This document shows positions 24,555 to 34,529 of a stretch of DNA of 64,000 nt, piece after piece. The notes beneath the pieces were generated by a model. It worked only from the letters and a program-made list of their open reading frames with translations, did no database searches and was not told the origin of the DNA. The DNA is from a virus, in the IMG/VR virus record IMGVR_UViG_3300014050_000012, positions 1 to 64,000 of that record; one strand, written 5' to 3'. The translations under genes and the position numbers were made by a program. How positions within the stretch are numbered: the stretch's first letter is position 1; each line of letters starts with the position of its first letter.

Positions 24555-24878
24555 ATGTTACCAGTTTTAAGTCCAGCAATAGTATCCACAGTTCCAGCAA
24601 AAACATATGATAAATTATGGGTTGAAGAAATAATTATTAGTGCGGGAACTTTGGGCGGTGAGGCTACCGCTAGAGTTCGTTTGAAAAAATTTGGAGTATT
24701 TGATGGTGTGGCAGAATATATGCCCGGCGATAATGGAACTTGGTTAGTTATTGATAATTTATTAAGTAAAAGTGAACAAGATAGTGACCTTGCAAATATA
24801 GTGCAATCATTACTATTATATATAGGAAAAGCCGGGGCAGAACAGGGTGTTATTGCTCCAATTAACAGTCCAGAATAA
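24555..24878 (+). CDS. Small structural protein, unknown (107 aa)
   Basis: Start one base after the fibre stop, with AGAGGG upstream. The product has D-K-L-W-V-E-E-I-I-I-S, an A-R-V-R-L-K-K-F-G-V beta pattern and a helical C-terminus. The pattern suggests a small beta domain that could cap or attach a fibre. Not recognised. Confidence 0.55.
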   Translation: MLPVLSPAIVSTVPAKTYDKLWVEEIIISAGTLGGEATARVRLKKFGVFDGVAEYMPGDNGTWLVIDNLLSKSEQDSDLANIVQSLLLYIGKAGAEQGVIAPINSPE

Positions 24879-24889
24879 GGGGAAAAATC

Positions 24890-25060
24890 ATGGAATTAAA
24901 TCAAGGCGATATTCAGAATCTAATGGTGGTTATTGATCTTGCTACTCAAAGGGGCGTTTTTAAGGCCAGTGATTTGGTAGCGATTGGTCAACTTTATGAA
25001 AAACTAAGTGGTATTAATAAGAATTTAACAGAACAGAATAAAGATAAAACTACTAGTTAA
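24890..25060 (+). CDS. Small helical protein, unknown (56 aa)
   Basis: ATG 24890 follows an AAGGGG site; the ORF ends nine bases before the next gene. The product is helical and soluble: M-V-V-I-D-L-A-T-Q-R-G-V-F-K-A-S-D-L-V, L-Y-E-K-L, and a Lys/Asn-rich end. The Q-R-G-x-F-K-A-x-E/D-L pattern is common in very small phage proteins located beside tail genes, but no function is known to me. Confidence 0.65.
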   Translation: MELNQGDIQNLMVVIDLATQRGVFKASDLVAIGQLYEKLSGINKNLTEQNKDKTTS

Positions 25061-25068
25061 GGATATCT

Positions 25069-28000
25069 ATGGTTAAAATATTAAATTATGCACAAAATAT
25101 TACCAGAAGCAGTAATGATAATCTATTAATAAACGGCAATTTTGACGTTTGGCAAAGAGGATCTCCATTTTTTGCTGGTGGATTTACCGCAGACAGATGG
25201 TATATGATTAGTAATGGTGGCAATCAAGCTTCACGGTTAGCTGGTAATATTGGGTTGGACAACGCATCTAATTGTATAAGACTAAAAACACTATCTTCAG
25301 GATCGTATCCGGTTTTGAGTCAAGCTATTGATAGTGATACTACACTAGATATTAGGGGCAAAACTCTAACATTTAGTTTTTATGCTAAAAAACCTTCTGA
25401 TAGCAATTGGAGTGGTCCGGTATATGGTAACGTATATTATAGTCCTAATTTTGATAACATAAGCAATGGTAAAATAGAGATTATAGATGCTAAATTTAGT
25501 GGTTCTTTAACTTCCGCCGATACTTGGACACTGTTTAAAAATTCTTTTAGTGTTCCGACCAATGCTTCTACATTATTGGTAGAAATATATCCTAGTGGTG
25601 GATTAGCTAATAATTCTATTATTGATATAGGTAGAGCTAAATTGGAAATTGGTAATGTTGTGAGTAATTTTAAGCCTATTACGTATAATGAAGAATTAAC
25701 TAAATGCAAAAGATTTTACCAAAAAGTTGATGCTACTCTAAAAGCTGGCACCGGAGCTGGTAAAAGTAGTAGAAAATTTGGAATCAACATACCGTTACCT
25801 GTACCACCACGATCATCTAATCCAAAAATTAGTATATCTCAAAATAATAATATTTTAATAGATAGTTTTAGTGCAAGTATTACCGAAAACTCTTATCTTA
25901 ATCTTGTTGCTGATACCAAAAATCTATATTCTGAACTAAATTTACAACTAATTATTGATGATGAAATTCTTTATGGTAAAGAACCAGGAGTTATTAATAG
26001 CGCTAGTATTATAAGAGGTAGTGGTAAAGTTGATATCGATTGGAATGCCCCAACTAATAGTGATACAACAATAAGCTATGCTATACTATATGGTAATACT
26101 CCGAATAATATTATTAATATAGCTACTTTTAGTGATTCATCAGGATCAATAACGGGCTTAAGTGATAGTAGTCCATATTACTTTAAATTATATAGTGTTA
26201 ATTCCTATGGCCAATCACCACTATCTAATATTTTTGAGGTTGCTCCGGCTTATAATGTTCCTTCTGGATTAACATCATTAATAGGAGTTTGGGGATTTGA
26301 CACAACCTATCTATCTTGGGATGGACCAAATAATAATGGAGGATCACCAGTAACAGGATATCGAATAGATCGATCAATGTATAGTAATTTTCCTGATGTT
26401 GAGGATGTTCCAAACTATAATTCTACTTTTTATGTTTCTGGTTCATTAAGAAACTTTAATATTAGCAAGTTTAATCCCGAATTAACAACTACTGGTAATT
26501 ATTATTTTAGAGTAGCAGCAATGAATTTGGCCGGTACTGGCACTCCATCATCTTTCACACTAAGAAAAACAACACCGTCCGCTCCCACAGGATTATCATC
26601 TCTTGTTGGTAATGCTTCTGTTACTCTTAATTATTTACCACCCAGTGGTAATGGTGGATTAATAATAGATCATGTTAGTGTTGAAAAAAGCTCATCAAGT
26701 TCTTTCGCCTCAACAACCGGCTCTTTGCATGTGGCAAATTATCAGCCAATTACTCTGAGTGGCTTAACAAATAGTGTTAATTACTATTTTAGAATGAGAG
26801 CATATAATGCTTCTGGATATGGACCATATTCATCAACAATATTAGCTATGCCAAACAAGCCCGTTACTGTTCCTAATGCTCCTCAAACTATTAGTGCTTC
26901 ATGGGTAGATGACGATACTGTTCAAGTATTAATGTCGGCCCCAACAGATGACGGCGGAACCCCTATAATAAATTATACCGTATATTCATCATCCGGATCA
27001 GCATTTGCTACAAATTTAACAACTAGTATAACACAAAACAGCATTCCTAATATAAGTTTTGATGTACCAATAACTGGTAATTATAATACTTTTTATTTTA
27101 GAGCTAAAGCTAATAATAGTGTTGGCTCTAGTACGTATAGTCCTACTGGTTCGTTAGCTAAACAAAGTCCAAATGCTCCAACATTAACCAATATTTTACC
27201 AGGAGACGCATCTGCTACGCTATTATATTCTCAACCCATATCAAGAGGATCAGCAATAACCGGTTATCTTATTGATTATAGCACAAGTAGTAATTTCTCT
27301 TCTAGTACCACTACAACATCAACAACTCTTAGTAAAGTTATTACAGGATTAACTAATAATACTCTTTACTATAGTAGAGTAAGAGCAGCTAATATTATTG
27401 GTACTGGTAGTTATTCTAACATAATCAGTTTTATACCAGTAAGTCCTTATTCTGCACCCACAGCCCCGACTAATCTTACGGTTGGAGAATTAAATTACGG
27501 TTCTGTCTCAAACCCTTTACCTATAAATACTTCAAGTTTTTATGGTTATACACTATATGCTGGATGGATATATTCGGTAATAATAAATAATTCTTATCAA
27601 ACTGCTAATTTTAATTATGGAAACACAGCATTTACTGGACAAGTTTATGGATCTAATCCATATATGAGTTTTTCTGATTTTAGACGAGCAGCTGTTCATG
27701 CTGGAGTATTTTCATCATTATCTTCTACTGGAATATTGTATATTTATGGTGGTATCATTAATGACTTTTTGGTTGGTTCTACTAAAAATAATATATCTTC
27801 ATTAAATTCATTATCAACAATATCTCTACAACAAACATTTAATATTATTGGAGCATCAACTAATACTGGATGTTATTATACTAAAGGAAATGTTGCTGGA
27901 GTTACTACTAATACTCATTCTCCAATATTAAACTGGTCTGGACCGTCTAATAATGGAGGATTACCTATTACGGGTTATGAAATTCAATATGCTGCCAACA

Positions 28001-28905
28001 GTTCATTCTCTAGTCAATTAACAACATTATCTGTTCCTGGTAAACTTAATTATCATACTCAATGTATATCTCATAGTGGAGTAGATTTATATGCTAGAAT
28101 AAGAGCATATAATGCTACTGGCGTATCTCCATGGTCAGATACTGCCTTTATACTAGGCAAAGGTTTAGGCGCTCCACAACCACCAACTTCTGTAACAGCA
28201 GCAGCAATTGGAACAACAGGGATATTTTTATCTTGGTCAGCTCCTAGCAATCCTATTGGCAGTGGTTTTGATAGTCCATCGAATATTACTTATCGTTTAC
28301 AATATTGGAACCAGACTACTCCAACAGTTCAAACGGCAATTAATTATAGTGGAGTAACATCAGCAGCAGTTCCTATTAATGGACCAGGTACATATACACT
28401 ACAATTACAAACAAAAAATAGTATTTATTTTAGTAATAGTAATAATACTGTATTAATTGTTACGGCAAACACTTCTACTCCAACAACTTGGACTTTATCT
28501 ACTAGTACTCCTTGTTGTGGTACCGCTACTCCTGATATTTTAGTATCTAAATTAAGAGATAATCTTAATGAAAATGGTAGTACTTTTAGCAGTTGTGCTG
28601 GACCTAGTGGTCTTGCTTTTATAACTGCTGATTTTGGAGGAGTTAAAAAAGTAACAAATATTTCTATTCGTCCACATTATTTCTATGGACCATACTATTT
28701 AAATCATACCTTATTAGAAGGTAGTGTGGATGGTATTAATTGGACTACTATTTGGAATTTTGGAAACTACACAGGTTCTGCATCTATTTTTACTGATAAT
28801 ACAACCACACAAACCACAAGCGGTGGCTGGATGAATTTTAGATATATTAGATTAAAATCTGGTAATGTAGGATGTATAGATTTATCGGAATTTAAATTCT
28901 CATGA
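25069..28905 (+). CDS. Multi-Fn3 tail fibre with carbohydrate-binding ends (1278 aa)
   Basis: The N-terminus has L-L-I-N-G-N-F-D-V-W-Q-R-G and T-A-D-R-W, a jelly-roll module frequent in phage fibres. From about residue 300 to 1120 follow six or seven fibronectin type III-like units marked by P-S-N-N-G-G-x-P-I-T-G-Y and Y-x-R-x-R-A-x-N repeats. The last ~130 residues (C-C-G-T, D-F-G-G-V-K-K-V-T-N-I, Y-I-R-L-K-S-G) resemble a discoidin/F5-8C-like sugar-binding tip. Fn3 units in phages bind or space adhesins on the bacterial surface. AAGGA ribosome binding site. Confidence 0.8.
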   Translation: MVKILNYAQNITRSSNDNLLINGNFDVWQRGSPFFAGGFTADRWYMISNGGNQASRLAGNIGLDNASNCIRLKTLSSGSYPVLSQAIDSDTTLDIRGKTLTFSFYAKKPSDSNWSGPVYGNVYYSPNFDNISNGKIEIIDAKFSGSLTSADTWTLFKNSFSVPTNASTLLVEIYPSGGLANNSIIDIGRAKLEIGNVVSNFKPITYNEELTKCKRFYQKVDATLKAGTGAGKSSRKFGINIPLPVPPRSSNPKISISQNNNILIDSFSASITENSYLNLVADTKNLYSELNLQLIIDDEILYGKEPGVINSASIIRGSGKVDIDWNAPTNSDTTISYAILYGNTPNNIINIATFSDSSGSITGLSDSSPYYFKLYSVNSYGQSPLSNIFEVAPAYNVPSGLTSLIGVWGFDTTYLSWDGPNNNGGSPVTGYRIDRSMYSNFPDVEDVPNYNSTFYVSGSLRNFNISKFNPELTTTGNYYFRVAAMNLAGTGTPSSFTLRKTTPSAPTGLSSLVGNASVTLNYLPPSGNGGLIIDHVSVEKSSSSSFASTTGSLHVANYQPITLSGLTNSVNYYFRMRAYNASGYGPYSSTILAMPNKPVTVPNAPQTISASWVDDDTVQVLMSAPTDDGGTPIINYTVYSSSGSAFATNLTTSITQNSIPNISFDVPITGNYNTFYFRAKANNSVGSSTYSPTGSLAKQSPNAPTLTNILPGDASATLLYSQPISRGSAITGYLIDYSTSSNFSSSTTTTSTTLSKVITGLTNNTLYYSRVRAANIIGTGSYSNIISFIPVSPYSAPTAPTNLTVGELNYGSVSNPLPINTSSFYGYTLYAGWIYSVIINNSYQTANFNYGNTAFTGQVYGSNPYMSFSDFRRAAVHAGVFSSLSSTGILYIYGGIINDFLVGSTKNNISSLNSLSTISLQQTFNIIGASTNTGCYYTKGNVAGVTTNTHSPILNWSGPSNNGGLPITGYEIQYAANSSFSSQLTTLSVPGKLNYHTQCISHSGVDLYARIRAYNATGVSPWSDTAFILGKGLGAPQPPTSVTAAAIGTTGIFLSWSAPSNPIGSGFDSPSNITYRLQYWNQTTPTVQTAINYSGVTSAAVPINGPGTYTLQLQTKNSIYFSNSNNTVLIVTANTSTPTTWTLSTSTPCCGTATPDILVSKLRDNLNENGSTFSSCAGPSGLAFITADFGGVKKVTNISIRPHYFYGPYYLNHTLLEGSVDGINWTTIWNFGNYTGSASIFTDNTTTQTTSGGWMNFRYIRLKSGNVGCIDLSEFKFS

Positions 28906-30071
28906 TATGTAACTATGCCAATATATACGACTATTGCTGTAATAAATATTCATATGCATATGCTAGCTTTATCACTAATAATAATTATGTAATAGCAAAT
29001 ACTGGATACGATGGATCAGTTTACCGAACAGACAAAACTACTAATGAAACAGTTTTATTACAACCTAATTCATCATTACAAATAAAAACTTGCGACCTTA
29101 ATGACGAAAGTCCTGAGCTTAATGCGTGGGAATGTTACTTATGGTATAAAAATAATAATTGCGGATTAGTTAGTGATCCTCCGTTAGAAGATTACCAATT
29201 AGCTCAGATTGATCTTATTAATAGTAACTATGATAGTGCTCTAGATAATGGTTTATTAATCACAATATCTAATTTTGCTACTAATATTAGTTTATCAGTA
29301 AACGGAGCATATTCTAACACTACCATTTCTGAAACTACAAATTTTAGTATAGTATTACCAGCAAAAAAAGATGACGTTATTAACTTTAGCAATATACTAT
29401 CACTAGCCACACTACTAAATGCTAATGATGATTCGTCTCCGTTGCCACCATTGATAGACTACTATAATAATGCTCATTTTTTAAACTATTATAATCTAAC
29501 CAATATTTTATCTAACTATTTTAATAAACTAAAGTCTTATAAGATCATAAAAGATAACTTGATAAATAATATATTAAACTCTAGCACAATATCTGATATT
29601 CAAAAACAAACTTTTGCTCCGTCTTACACATCAACCTTAACTTCTGATAAAAATACAAACTTATCAAGTAAAAATAGTATTATTGTTAAATTTAGTTCAT
29701 TAAGTTGTGAAGAAAAAGAAAAATTGTGCGATCCTCCATGCGATCCAACTAATTGCCAAAGTTGCGTGGATGGAGAGTGTGTGAGTAATTGCTCAGAAGG
29801 ACAGTGTTGTAGTAATGGAGTATGTGTAGAAGAATGTGATCGAACAGTTTGTACAGATAGCGGTACATGTAGCGAAATATCTTGCGATGACTGTGACTGT
29901 CCAATAGGATACGATTGTGTCTTTTCTGGTTTAACATTTGCATGTATTAAATACTACGAGGTTCCAGACAATGTTGATAATTGTCAAGATTATCTAGGTT
30001 CTCCATCCTATAATTGGACAGGACCCACCACACAAAATGGTACATGCGTTAATGGGCAATGTGAGTACTAA
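28902..30071 (+). CDS. Cys-rich adhesin-like protein, paralog 1 of 3 (389 aa)
   Basis: First of three tandem paralogs that all begin M-I-C-N-Y-x-N-I-x-D-Y-C. A ~250-residue conserved body (D-K-T-T/D-x-E, C-x2-N/T-D, W-E-C-Y, S-D-P-P-L) is followed by a disulfide-type tail starting C-D-P-P-C-D-P-T-N-C-Q-S-C-V-D-G-E-C. The tail has over 25 cysteines in 130 residues, unusual for an intracellular phage product, and would form disulfides only in the mature virion outside the cell. Probably a virion surface or fibre-tip protein; family not recognised. Overlaps the previous gene by ATGA. Confidence 0.65.
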   Translation: MICNYANIYDYCCNKYSYAYASFITNNNYVIANTGYDGSVYRTDKTTNETVLLQPNSSLQIKTCDLNDESPELNAWECYLWYKNNNCGLVSDPPLEDYQLAQIDLINSNYDSALDNGLLITISNFATNISLSVNGAYSNTTISETTNFSIVLPAKKDDVINFSNILSLATLLNANDDSSPLPPLIDYYNNAHFLNYYNLTNILSNYFNKLKSYKIIKDNLINNILNSSTISDIQKQTFAPSYTSTLTSDKNTNLSSKNSIIVKFSSLSCEEKEKLCDPPCDPTNCQSCVDGECVSNCSEGQCCSNGVCVEECDRTVCTDSGTCSEISCDDCDCPIGYDCVFSGLTFACIKYYEVPDNVDNCQDYLGSPSYNWTGPTTQNGTCVNGQCEY

Positions 30072-30073
30072 TT

Positions 30074-31144
30074 ATGATATGTAACTATCAAAATATAACT
30101 GATTATTGTTTAAATAAGTTTACTTATCAGTATGCTAGTGTTCCCACAGCAACTAGTGGAGATTTAATTACCAGTGTTATTCGCACAGATAAAGATTCTG
30201 GTGAAATTATAACTATTGGTCCAAATACTGAGCTATATGTTTTACCATGCGATAGCAATGATTTAGTAGAAGTAATATCAGTATGGGAATGTTATCAAAT
30301 TTTTGTTAATAATAATAATCTAGTTAATAAAGTAGACACAAGTATTATTAAAAATAATAAACAAGCAGAAATTACTAATAATTATGATCTTAATCTTCAA
30401 GATAGTATAAGTATAAATTTAAATAATTTTAATACCATAATGCTAGACAGCTCTACTGAAAATCAAATTCATCTTGGCAACATATTTTGTTTAGCTAATA
30501 TACTATACAACGAAGATGTTAATAGTGTTATGCCATATATATTAGACATTAATAATATAGCCTATTATTTTAGCTATAATGATTTAAAAAGCTTGCTAAA
30601 AACTTATTTTTATAAAGTAGCTAAAGTTAAAAATATAAAAGATGATTTGTTGTTTCAAGTATCATCAGATACTAATAGTGAAGATATAAATAGTAAATCG
30701 TTGTGTAAAAATAAAGTAGCAGTTAATATATTTAAGGAAAATAAAACTATTGATATTTCAACATATAAAAATCCAATACTAGTTAGTTTACCACCAGAAA
30801 TTTGTGATCCTCCGTGTGATCCAGCTAATTGCCAAAGTTGCGTGGATGGAGAGTGTGTGAGTAATTGCTCAGAAGAACAGTGCTGTAACGACGGCGTATG
30901 CGGGGAGTGCTCGGAGCCATGTGAGACAGACGCAGACTGCGGCATCTGTCGCTGTTGCGTAAACGGCTTTTGCCAGGACCCCGGAGGTGTTGAACTGTTT
31001 ACTTTTGAGCCAGGAGGCGCAAACGTATGTCCTGATGGGCGTGACTACGCAGGCGGTCCGGAAGGCACTTCGGATTACTACTGTTGCGTTGGCAACGGTA
31101 GAGCGTTGAATCCATTCCTGTGCCCTGGTGCTTGTTGCCCGTGA
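30074..31144 (+). CDS. Cys-rich adhesin-like protein, paralog 2 of 3, with GC-rich tail (356 aa)
   Basis: Body as in paralog 1. The tail repeats C-D-P-P-C-D-P-A-N-C-Q-S-C-V-D-G-E-C and then changes to a different Cys-rich module (E-C-S-E-P-C-E-T-D-A-D-C-G-I-C). The DNA coding this last part (about 30880-31143) is roughly 55-63% GC by hand count against about 30% around it, and uses codons rare elsewhere in the window. The junction follows a 51-base stretch (30825-30875) identical to 29749-29799 in paralog 1. The tail therefore looks imported by recombination. It ends in P-G-A-C-C-P. Confidence 0.65.
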   Translation: MICNYQNITDYCLNKFTYQYASVPTATSGDLITSVIRTDKDSGEIITIGPNTELYVLPCDSNDLVEVISVWECYQIFVNNNNLVNKVDTSIIKNNKQAEITNNYDLNLQDSISINLNNFNTIMLDSSTENQIHLGNIFCLANILYNEDVNSVMPYILDINNIAYYFSYNDLKSLLKTYFYKVAKVKNIKDDLLFQVSSDTNSEDINSKSLCKNKVAVNIFKENKTIDISTYKNPILVSLPPEICDPPCDPANCQSCVDGECVSNCSEEQCCNDGVCGECSEPCETDADCGICRCCVNGFCQDPGGVELFTFEPGGANVCPDGRDYAGGPEGTSDYYCCVGNGRALNPFLCPGACCP

Positions 31145-31177
31145 AGTACCCGATATCTTTGATTTGTAAGGTTTTAT

Positions 31178-32323
31178 ATGATATGTAACTATCAAAATAT
31201 AAATGACTACTGCTTAAACCAATACTCTTATCAATTTATTGGTACAATATCTAATAATGGAGTGGTATCCATAGACAAATCGGAAACTGCTCCAGTATTA
31301 CGTACTGATAAAACTACTGGAGAAAATAAAGTTATCTCACAGTTTTCTAGCAATATCATCAAACCGTGCTCTAGCACAGACGACAACGAAAGTACGACAG
31401 AATGGGAATGTTACATTATATATAGATACATAGGAAGCGGATATATTAGTGATCCTCCACTAGATACCTTAAAAAATGCCCAAATAGATATTATTAATAA
31501 CTCTTATGATAGTTCTTTAGATGAAGGTATTTTAGTAAATATTAATAATACAAATGTTATATTAGGATCAACCATCGAAGATCAGATATACTATCAAAGT
31601 ATTTTAAATTATTCTCAAGCACTATACGACGACGACTCTGATGCTGTTATGCCATCTTTTAGTGATTCTCAAAATAAAGTATATTCAGTATCATATAATA
31701 CTTTAGTTTCTATTTTTAAAACCTACTTTAATAAAGTAATATATTACAAAAATCTCAAAGAATCTCTAGTCTCTCAATGCTTAAATTGTAACACATTATC
31801 AGATATAGAAACTTTAAATTGGTGCGATACTAAGGTTTTGATTAGTAATATACAATCTACAAAAATAGTAACTAATGTAGAAAAAACTAGCGTTCAGAAT
31901 TGTGAAGATATCGCGATTAGTGGACCACTGTGTGATCCTCCGTGCGATCCGGACAGTTGTGAAAGTTGTGTGAATGGAGAATGTGTTAGCTATTGTTCAG
32001 AAGGAGAGTGTTGTATTAATGGAGAGTGTACAATAAATAGTTCTTGTTATTATTGTTACCATGAAACCGGAGCACCTGATGCAGCAACTTGCTATAGCTT
32101 ATATTCTGTGCCCGGACTAGAATTTTTGTTTTGTCCTCCATCACCAGAATCTCCTCCTGGAAGTTATGGAGACTGTCATATGTGGGTACTCGGAGACGCG
32201 TCATTAACTACACAACAAGATAGAGATAATTACTGTACATATGATTCCGGTATTCCATCAATACCTACATCTGGTAATTGTAATACAGGATCTTGTGTAT
32301 TTGACGTTAGTAATTTATGTTAA
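31178..32323 (+). CDS. Cys-rich adhesin-like protein, paralog 3 of 3 (381 aa)
   Basis: Same N-terminal body as the two previous genes, with an AAGG site. The tail begins C-D-P-P-C-D-P-D-S-C-E-S-C-V-N-G-E-C and ends in a unique 90-residue Cys/Pro/Ser/Tyr-rich domain of normal local base composition. The three paralogs thus share a conserved base and vary at the tip, as expected for receptor-binding or decoy proteins. Its TAA directly abuts the stop of the convergent leftward gene at 32324, with no room for a terminator. Confidence 0.65.
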   Translation: MICNYQNINDYCLNQYSYQFIGTISNNGVVSIDKSETAPVLRTDKTTGENKVISQFSSNIIKPCSSTDDNESTTEWECYIIYRYIGSGYISDPPLDTLKNAQIDIINNSYDSSLDEGILVNINNTNVILGSTIEDQIYYQSILNYSQALYDDDSDAVMPSFSDSQNKVYSVSYNTLVSIFKTYFNKVIYYKNLKESLVSQCLNCNTLSDIETLNWCDTKVLISNIQSTKIVTNVEKTSVQNCEDIAISGPLCDPPCDPDSCESCVNGECVSYCSEGECCINGECTINSSCYYCYHETGAPDAATCYSLYSVPGLEFLFCPPSPESPPGSYGDCHMWVLGDASLTTQQDRDNYCTYDSGIPSIPTSGNCNTGSCVFDVSNLC

Positions 32324-32908
32324 TTAGATCTTATAATTAAATTTTTTAGCATCAGGTTCCCACCAATTTTTTAATTTTTCTATCATTTCAACCGTTAATA
32401 CATCTTGATATTTTGGGGTGCTAGAGCCCATACCCGGATCAAACTGATTACTACTTAATAGTTGTCCTTTATGTTGTAATATTTTAAGATTAATCAAATG
32501 ATCTTCTAAAAATTCATTTTTAATAATATAATCATATTCTAGATCTTTAATAATATCACATTGATTAGATCTATAAAAATAAAATTCATACCATTCATTT
32601 GCTACAGCATCAACAAAGTGTTTTAGTTGTGTTACTGGTTGAAAAGTCATTACTTGTTCTTTTGCCATATGAGCCCATAAACTCACCAATCTTTGTAGCG
32701 GATGTCTCACCACAACAACCACCTTCCACTTGAAGGGTGCTTGTGGTAAAATTATTGAATGATGATCATAATATTTTGGATCATTTCCGCTAGGTCCAAT
32801 ACAGAAAACTCCTCTATAAGGAACTCTACACAACGTTTCAAATAGTGCGGTACTACCGGTTTTTGGTAAAGTAATAATTGCGGTTTGTTGAGCATATAAT
32901 AATATCAT
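32324..32908 (-). CDS. Sulfotransferase family protein (194 aa)
   Basis: Transfers sulfate from PAPS to an acceptor, most often a carbohydrate. The 5'-phosphosulfate loop is L-P-K-T-G-S-T-A near residue 14 and the 3'-phosphate motif is V-V-R-H-P-L-Q-R-L-V-S near residue 67, the two hallmarks of the family. At 194 residues it is a little short (cellular members are 230-300) but both sites are present. It follows the HAD gene on the minus strand with an ATGA overlap, so they form one transcript opposite to all surrounding fibre genes. Likely target: a glycan on the virion or host surface (inference). Confidence 0.8.
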   Translation of the reverse strand: MILLYAQQTAIITLPKTGSTALFETLCRVPYRGVFCIGPSGNDPKYYDHHSIILPQAPFKWKVVVVVRHPLQRLVSLWAHMAKEQVMTFQPVTQLKHFVDAVANEWYEFYFYRSNQCDIIKDLEYDYIIKNEFLEDHLINLKILQHKGQLLSSNQFDPGMGSSTPKYQDVLTVEMIEKLKNWWEPDAKKFNYKI

Positions 32909-34503
32909 GATAATATTCTTATATTTTTACGTTTTTCCCATAATGAATGTACAACACTATCGGTATATGTGGCTTTATTCATTAGTTTCATTAGTATCTG
33001 AGTTAAATCTTCTTCCCCATTAATACGATCTCTATATAATATACACCCTTGTATAGCAGACTTTATACAGTTGTCAAATATCTTACAAATGGTCTGATTG
33101 TGCTCGCTCTTTTTTCGAATAGCTTCTCCACCCCATCCTACCATCGGCCCAAGATCCGGAGCAATATTAAATTTTTCTAAAATTGTGCCACAACAACACT
33201 TTAAACCATTTTTAGAAGCTAATCTATTATGATTAAATCTGGTATTTTCTAATGTTTCTGGAAATATTCTATCAAAACACATTATAAAATTTTGCACATT
33301 AATATTTTTAATATTATTATCAGCATGTTCAGTAACGAATAATATTTTTTGCTCCACGCCCTGTTGTTTAAAAAAATGTCCGGAACTATATCCTGTTCCG
33401 TGTAGATCCACAATTGTTTTATTATTAGTTGTATTTAATACATATTCTTTATATTCGTCACTATATGGATAATAGTAACTATTTCTACAAGACTCCAAAA
33501 CTGGCACATTAGTATCAAAAATACTATCATATATTTGTTTCCAAAAATAACAATCTCTATAAGAAAAAACTATATTTTTAGGTAATAAATAACTACTATT
33601 AATAAGTAAGGGAATATTATATGATGCTTGCTCTGTCCATAATATGTACTCATCAAATCTGGATGTGTTAATGGGTTGATCAATCCATTGTGCAGATATA
33701 TCTTTTTTATTATATTCGTTTAGTACAGTGATACTGTTTTGATTTTTATACAGATAATAGGTCGTCTCTGAAAAAGTATCCTCTAATATAATTTTTTCAC
33801 TATTTTCATTAAGTTGATTTAATAAAGATATTTCTCCATTTTTTTCTAGAATCCAATAAACACCATAACAGCGGCTCAATGATCCATTATCAAATATTAT
33901 TTCTTTATATGGAATAAAATATGGATTGGATAATCTAATATATTTAATCCAATATGCTAAATAGGGGGAATATCTCTCTATAATTTTTTCAGTATTTGTT
34001 AAATAAGAAGATCCATAATATATAGTATTTATTCCATAATTTCTTGGAGTAATAACATCAGAATGAATACTATCTCCTATATGAAACTTAATATCATACT
34101 TTTCTCTTAGTTCATTCCATATGCTACCATTTGCTTTTCTTCCATATGTGGAATATACTTTTACGTCCTTGTCTAAACCATGATATCTTAAAATATCTAA
34201 AATTTCTTCTGATGATAAATACATATCAGAAACGATAATATCACCATCTTTTATTCTATTAAAATTTTCTTTTATAGGATAACTATATTTTTTTTCTAGT
34301 TCTAATTCTAGTAAGCTGTCATGGCCCGATAAATGTTCGTATATTCCTTGTAAAGTTTTATTACTAGTTATTTTTTCAGCACGGATTCTTTTTTGCACAA
34401 AATCACTATCGTTTGTATAGTGTGCTATAAGTTCAAAAATACTTTTTGGATAATGATAATATCTTGATATTAAAGTATCAAAACAATCCCACGAAACTAT
34501 CAT
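32905..34503 (-). CDS. HAD-superfamily hydrolase with long C-terminal domain (532 aa)
   Basis: Residues 1-190 hold HAD motifs: S-W-D5-C-F-D7-T-L (motif I, nucleophile and acid/base Asp), I-V-S-D-M-Y-L (motif II) and H-I-G-D-S-I-H-S-D-V (motif IV). This variant (D-x-F-D-T-L...S-D-M-Y-L) is common in polysaccharide and glycosyltransferase loci. The C-terminal 340 residues are Tyr- and Asn-rich with a C-C-C-G cluster and are not recognised. Start ATG 34503 has an AGAGG site. First gene of a leftward two-gene island; the shared control region is 34504-34565. Confidence 0.75.
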   Translation of the reverse strand: MIVSWDCFDTLISRYYHYPKSIFELIAHYTNDSDFVQKRIRAEKITSNKTLQGIYEHLSGHDSLLELELEKKYSYPIKENFNRIKDGDIIVSDMYLSSEEILDILRYHGLDKDVKVYSTYGRKANGSIWNELREKYDIKFHIGDSIHSDVITPRNYGINTIYYGSSYLTNTEKIIERYSPYLAYWIKYIRLSNPYFIPYKEIIFDNGSLSRCYGVYWILEKNGEISLLNQLNENSEKIILEDTFSETTYYLYKNQNSITVLNEYNKKDISAQWIDQPINTSRFDEYILWTEQASYNIPLLINSSYLLPKNIVFSYRDCYFWKQIYDSIFDTNVPVLESCRNSYYYPYSDEYKEYVLNTTNNKTIVDLHGTGYSSGHFFKQQGVEQKILFVTEHADNNIKNINVQNFIMCFDRIFPETLENTRFNHNRLASKNGLKCCCGTILEKFNIAPDLGPMVGWGGEAIRKKSEHNQTICKIFDNCIKSAIQGCILYRDRINGEEDLTQILMKLMNKATYTDSVVHSLWEKRKNIRILS

Positions 34504-34529
34504 AAAAAGTTGCCTCTTGTAATTTTACT

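Noticed and set aside
28902-32323. Diversity-generating retroelement acting on the variable tips
   Set aside because: No reverse transcriptase gene or template/variable repeat pair with adenine-specific differences was found. The tips differ by whole-module replacement rather than point changes.
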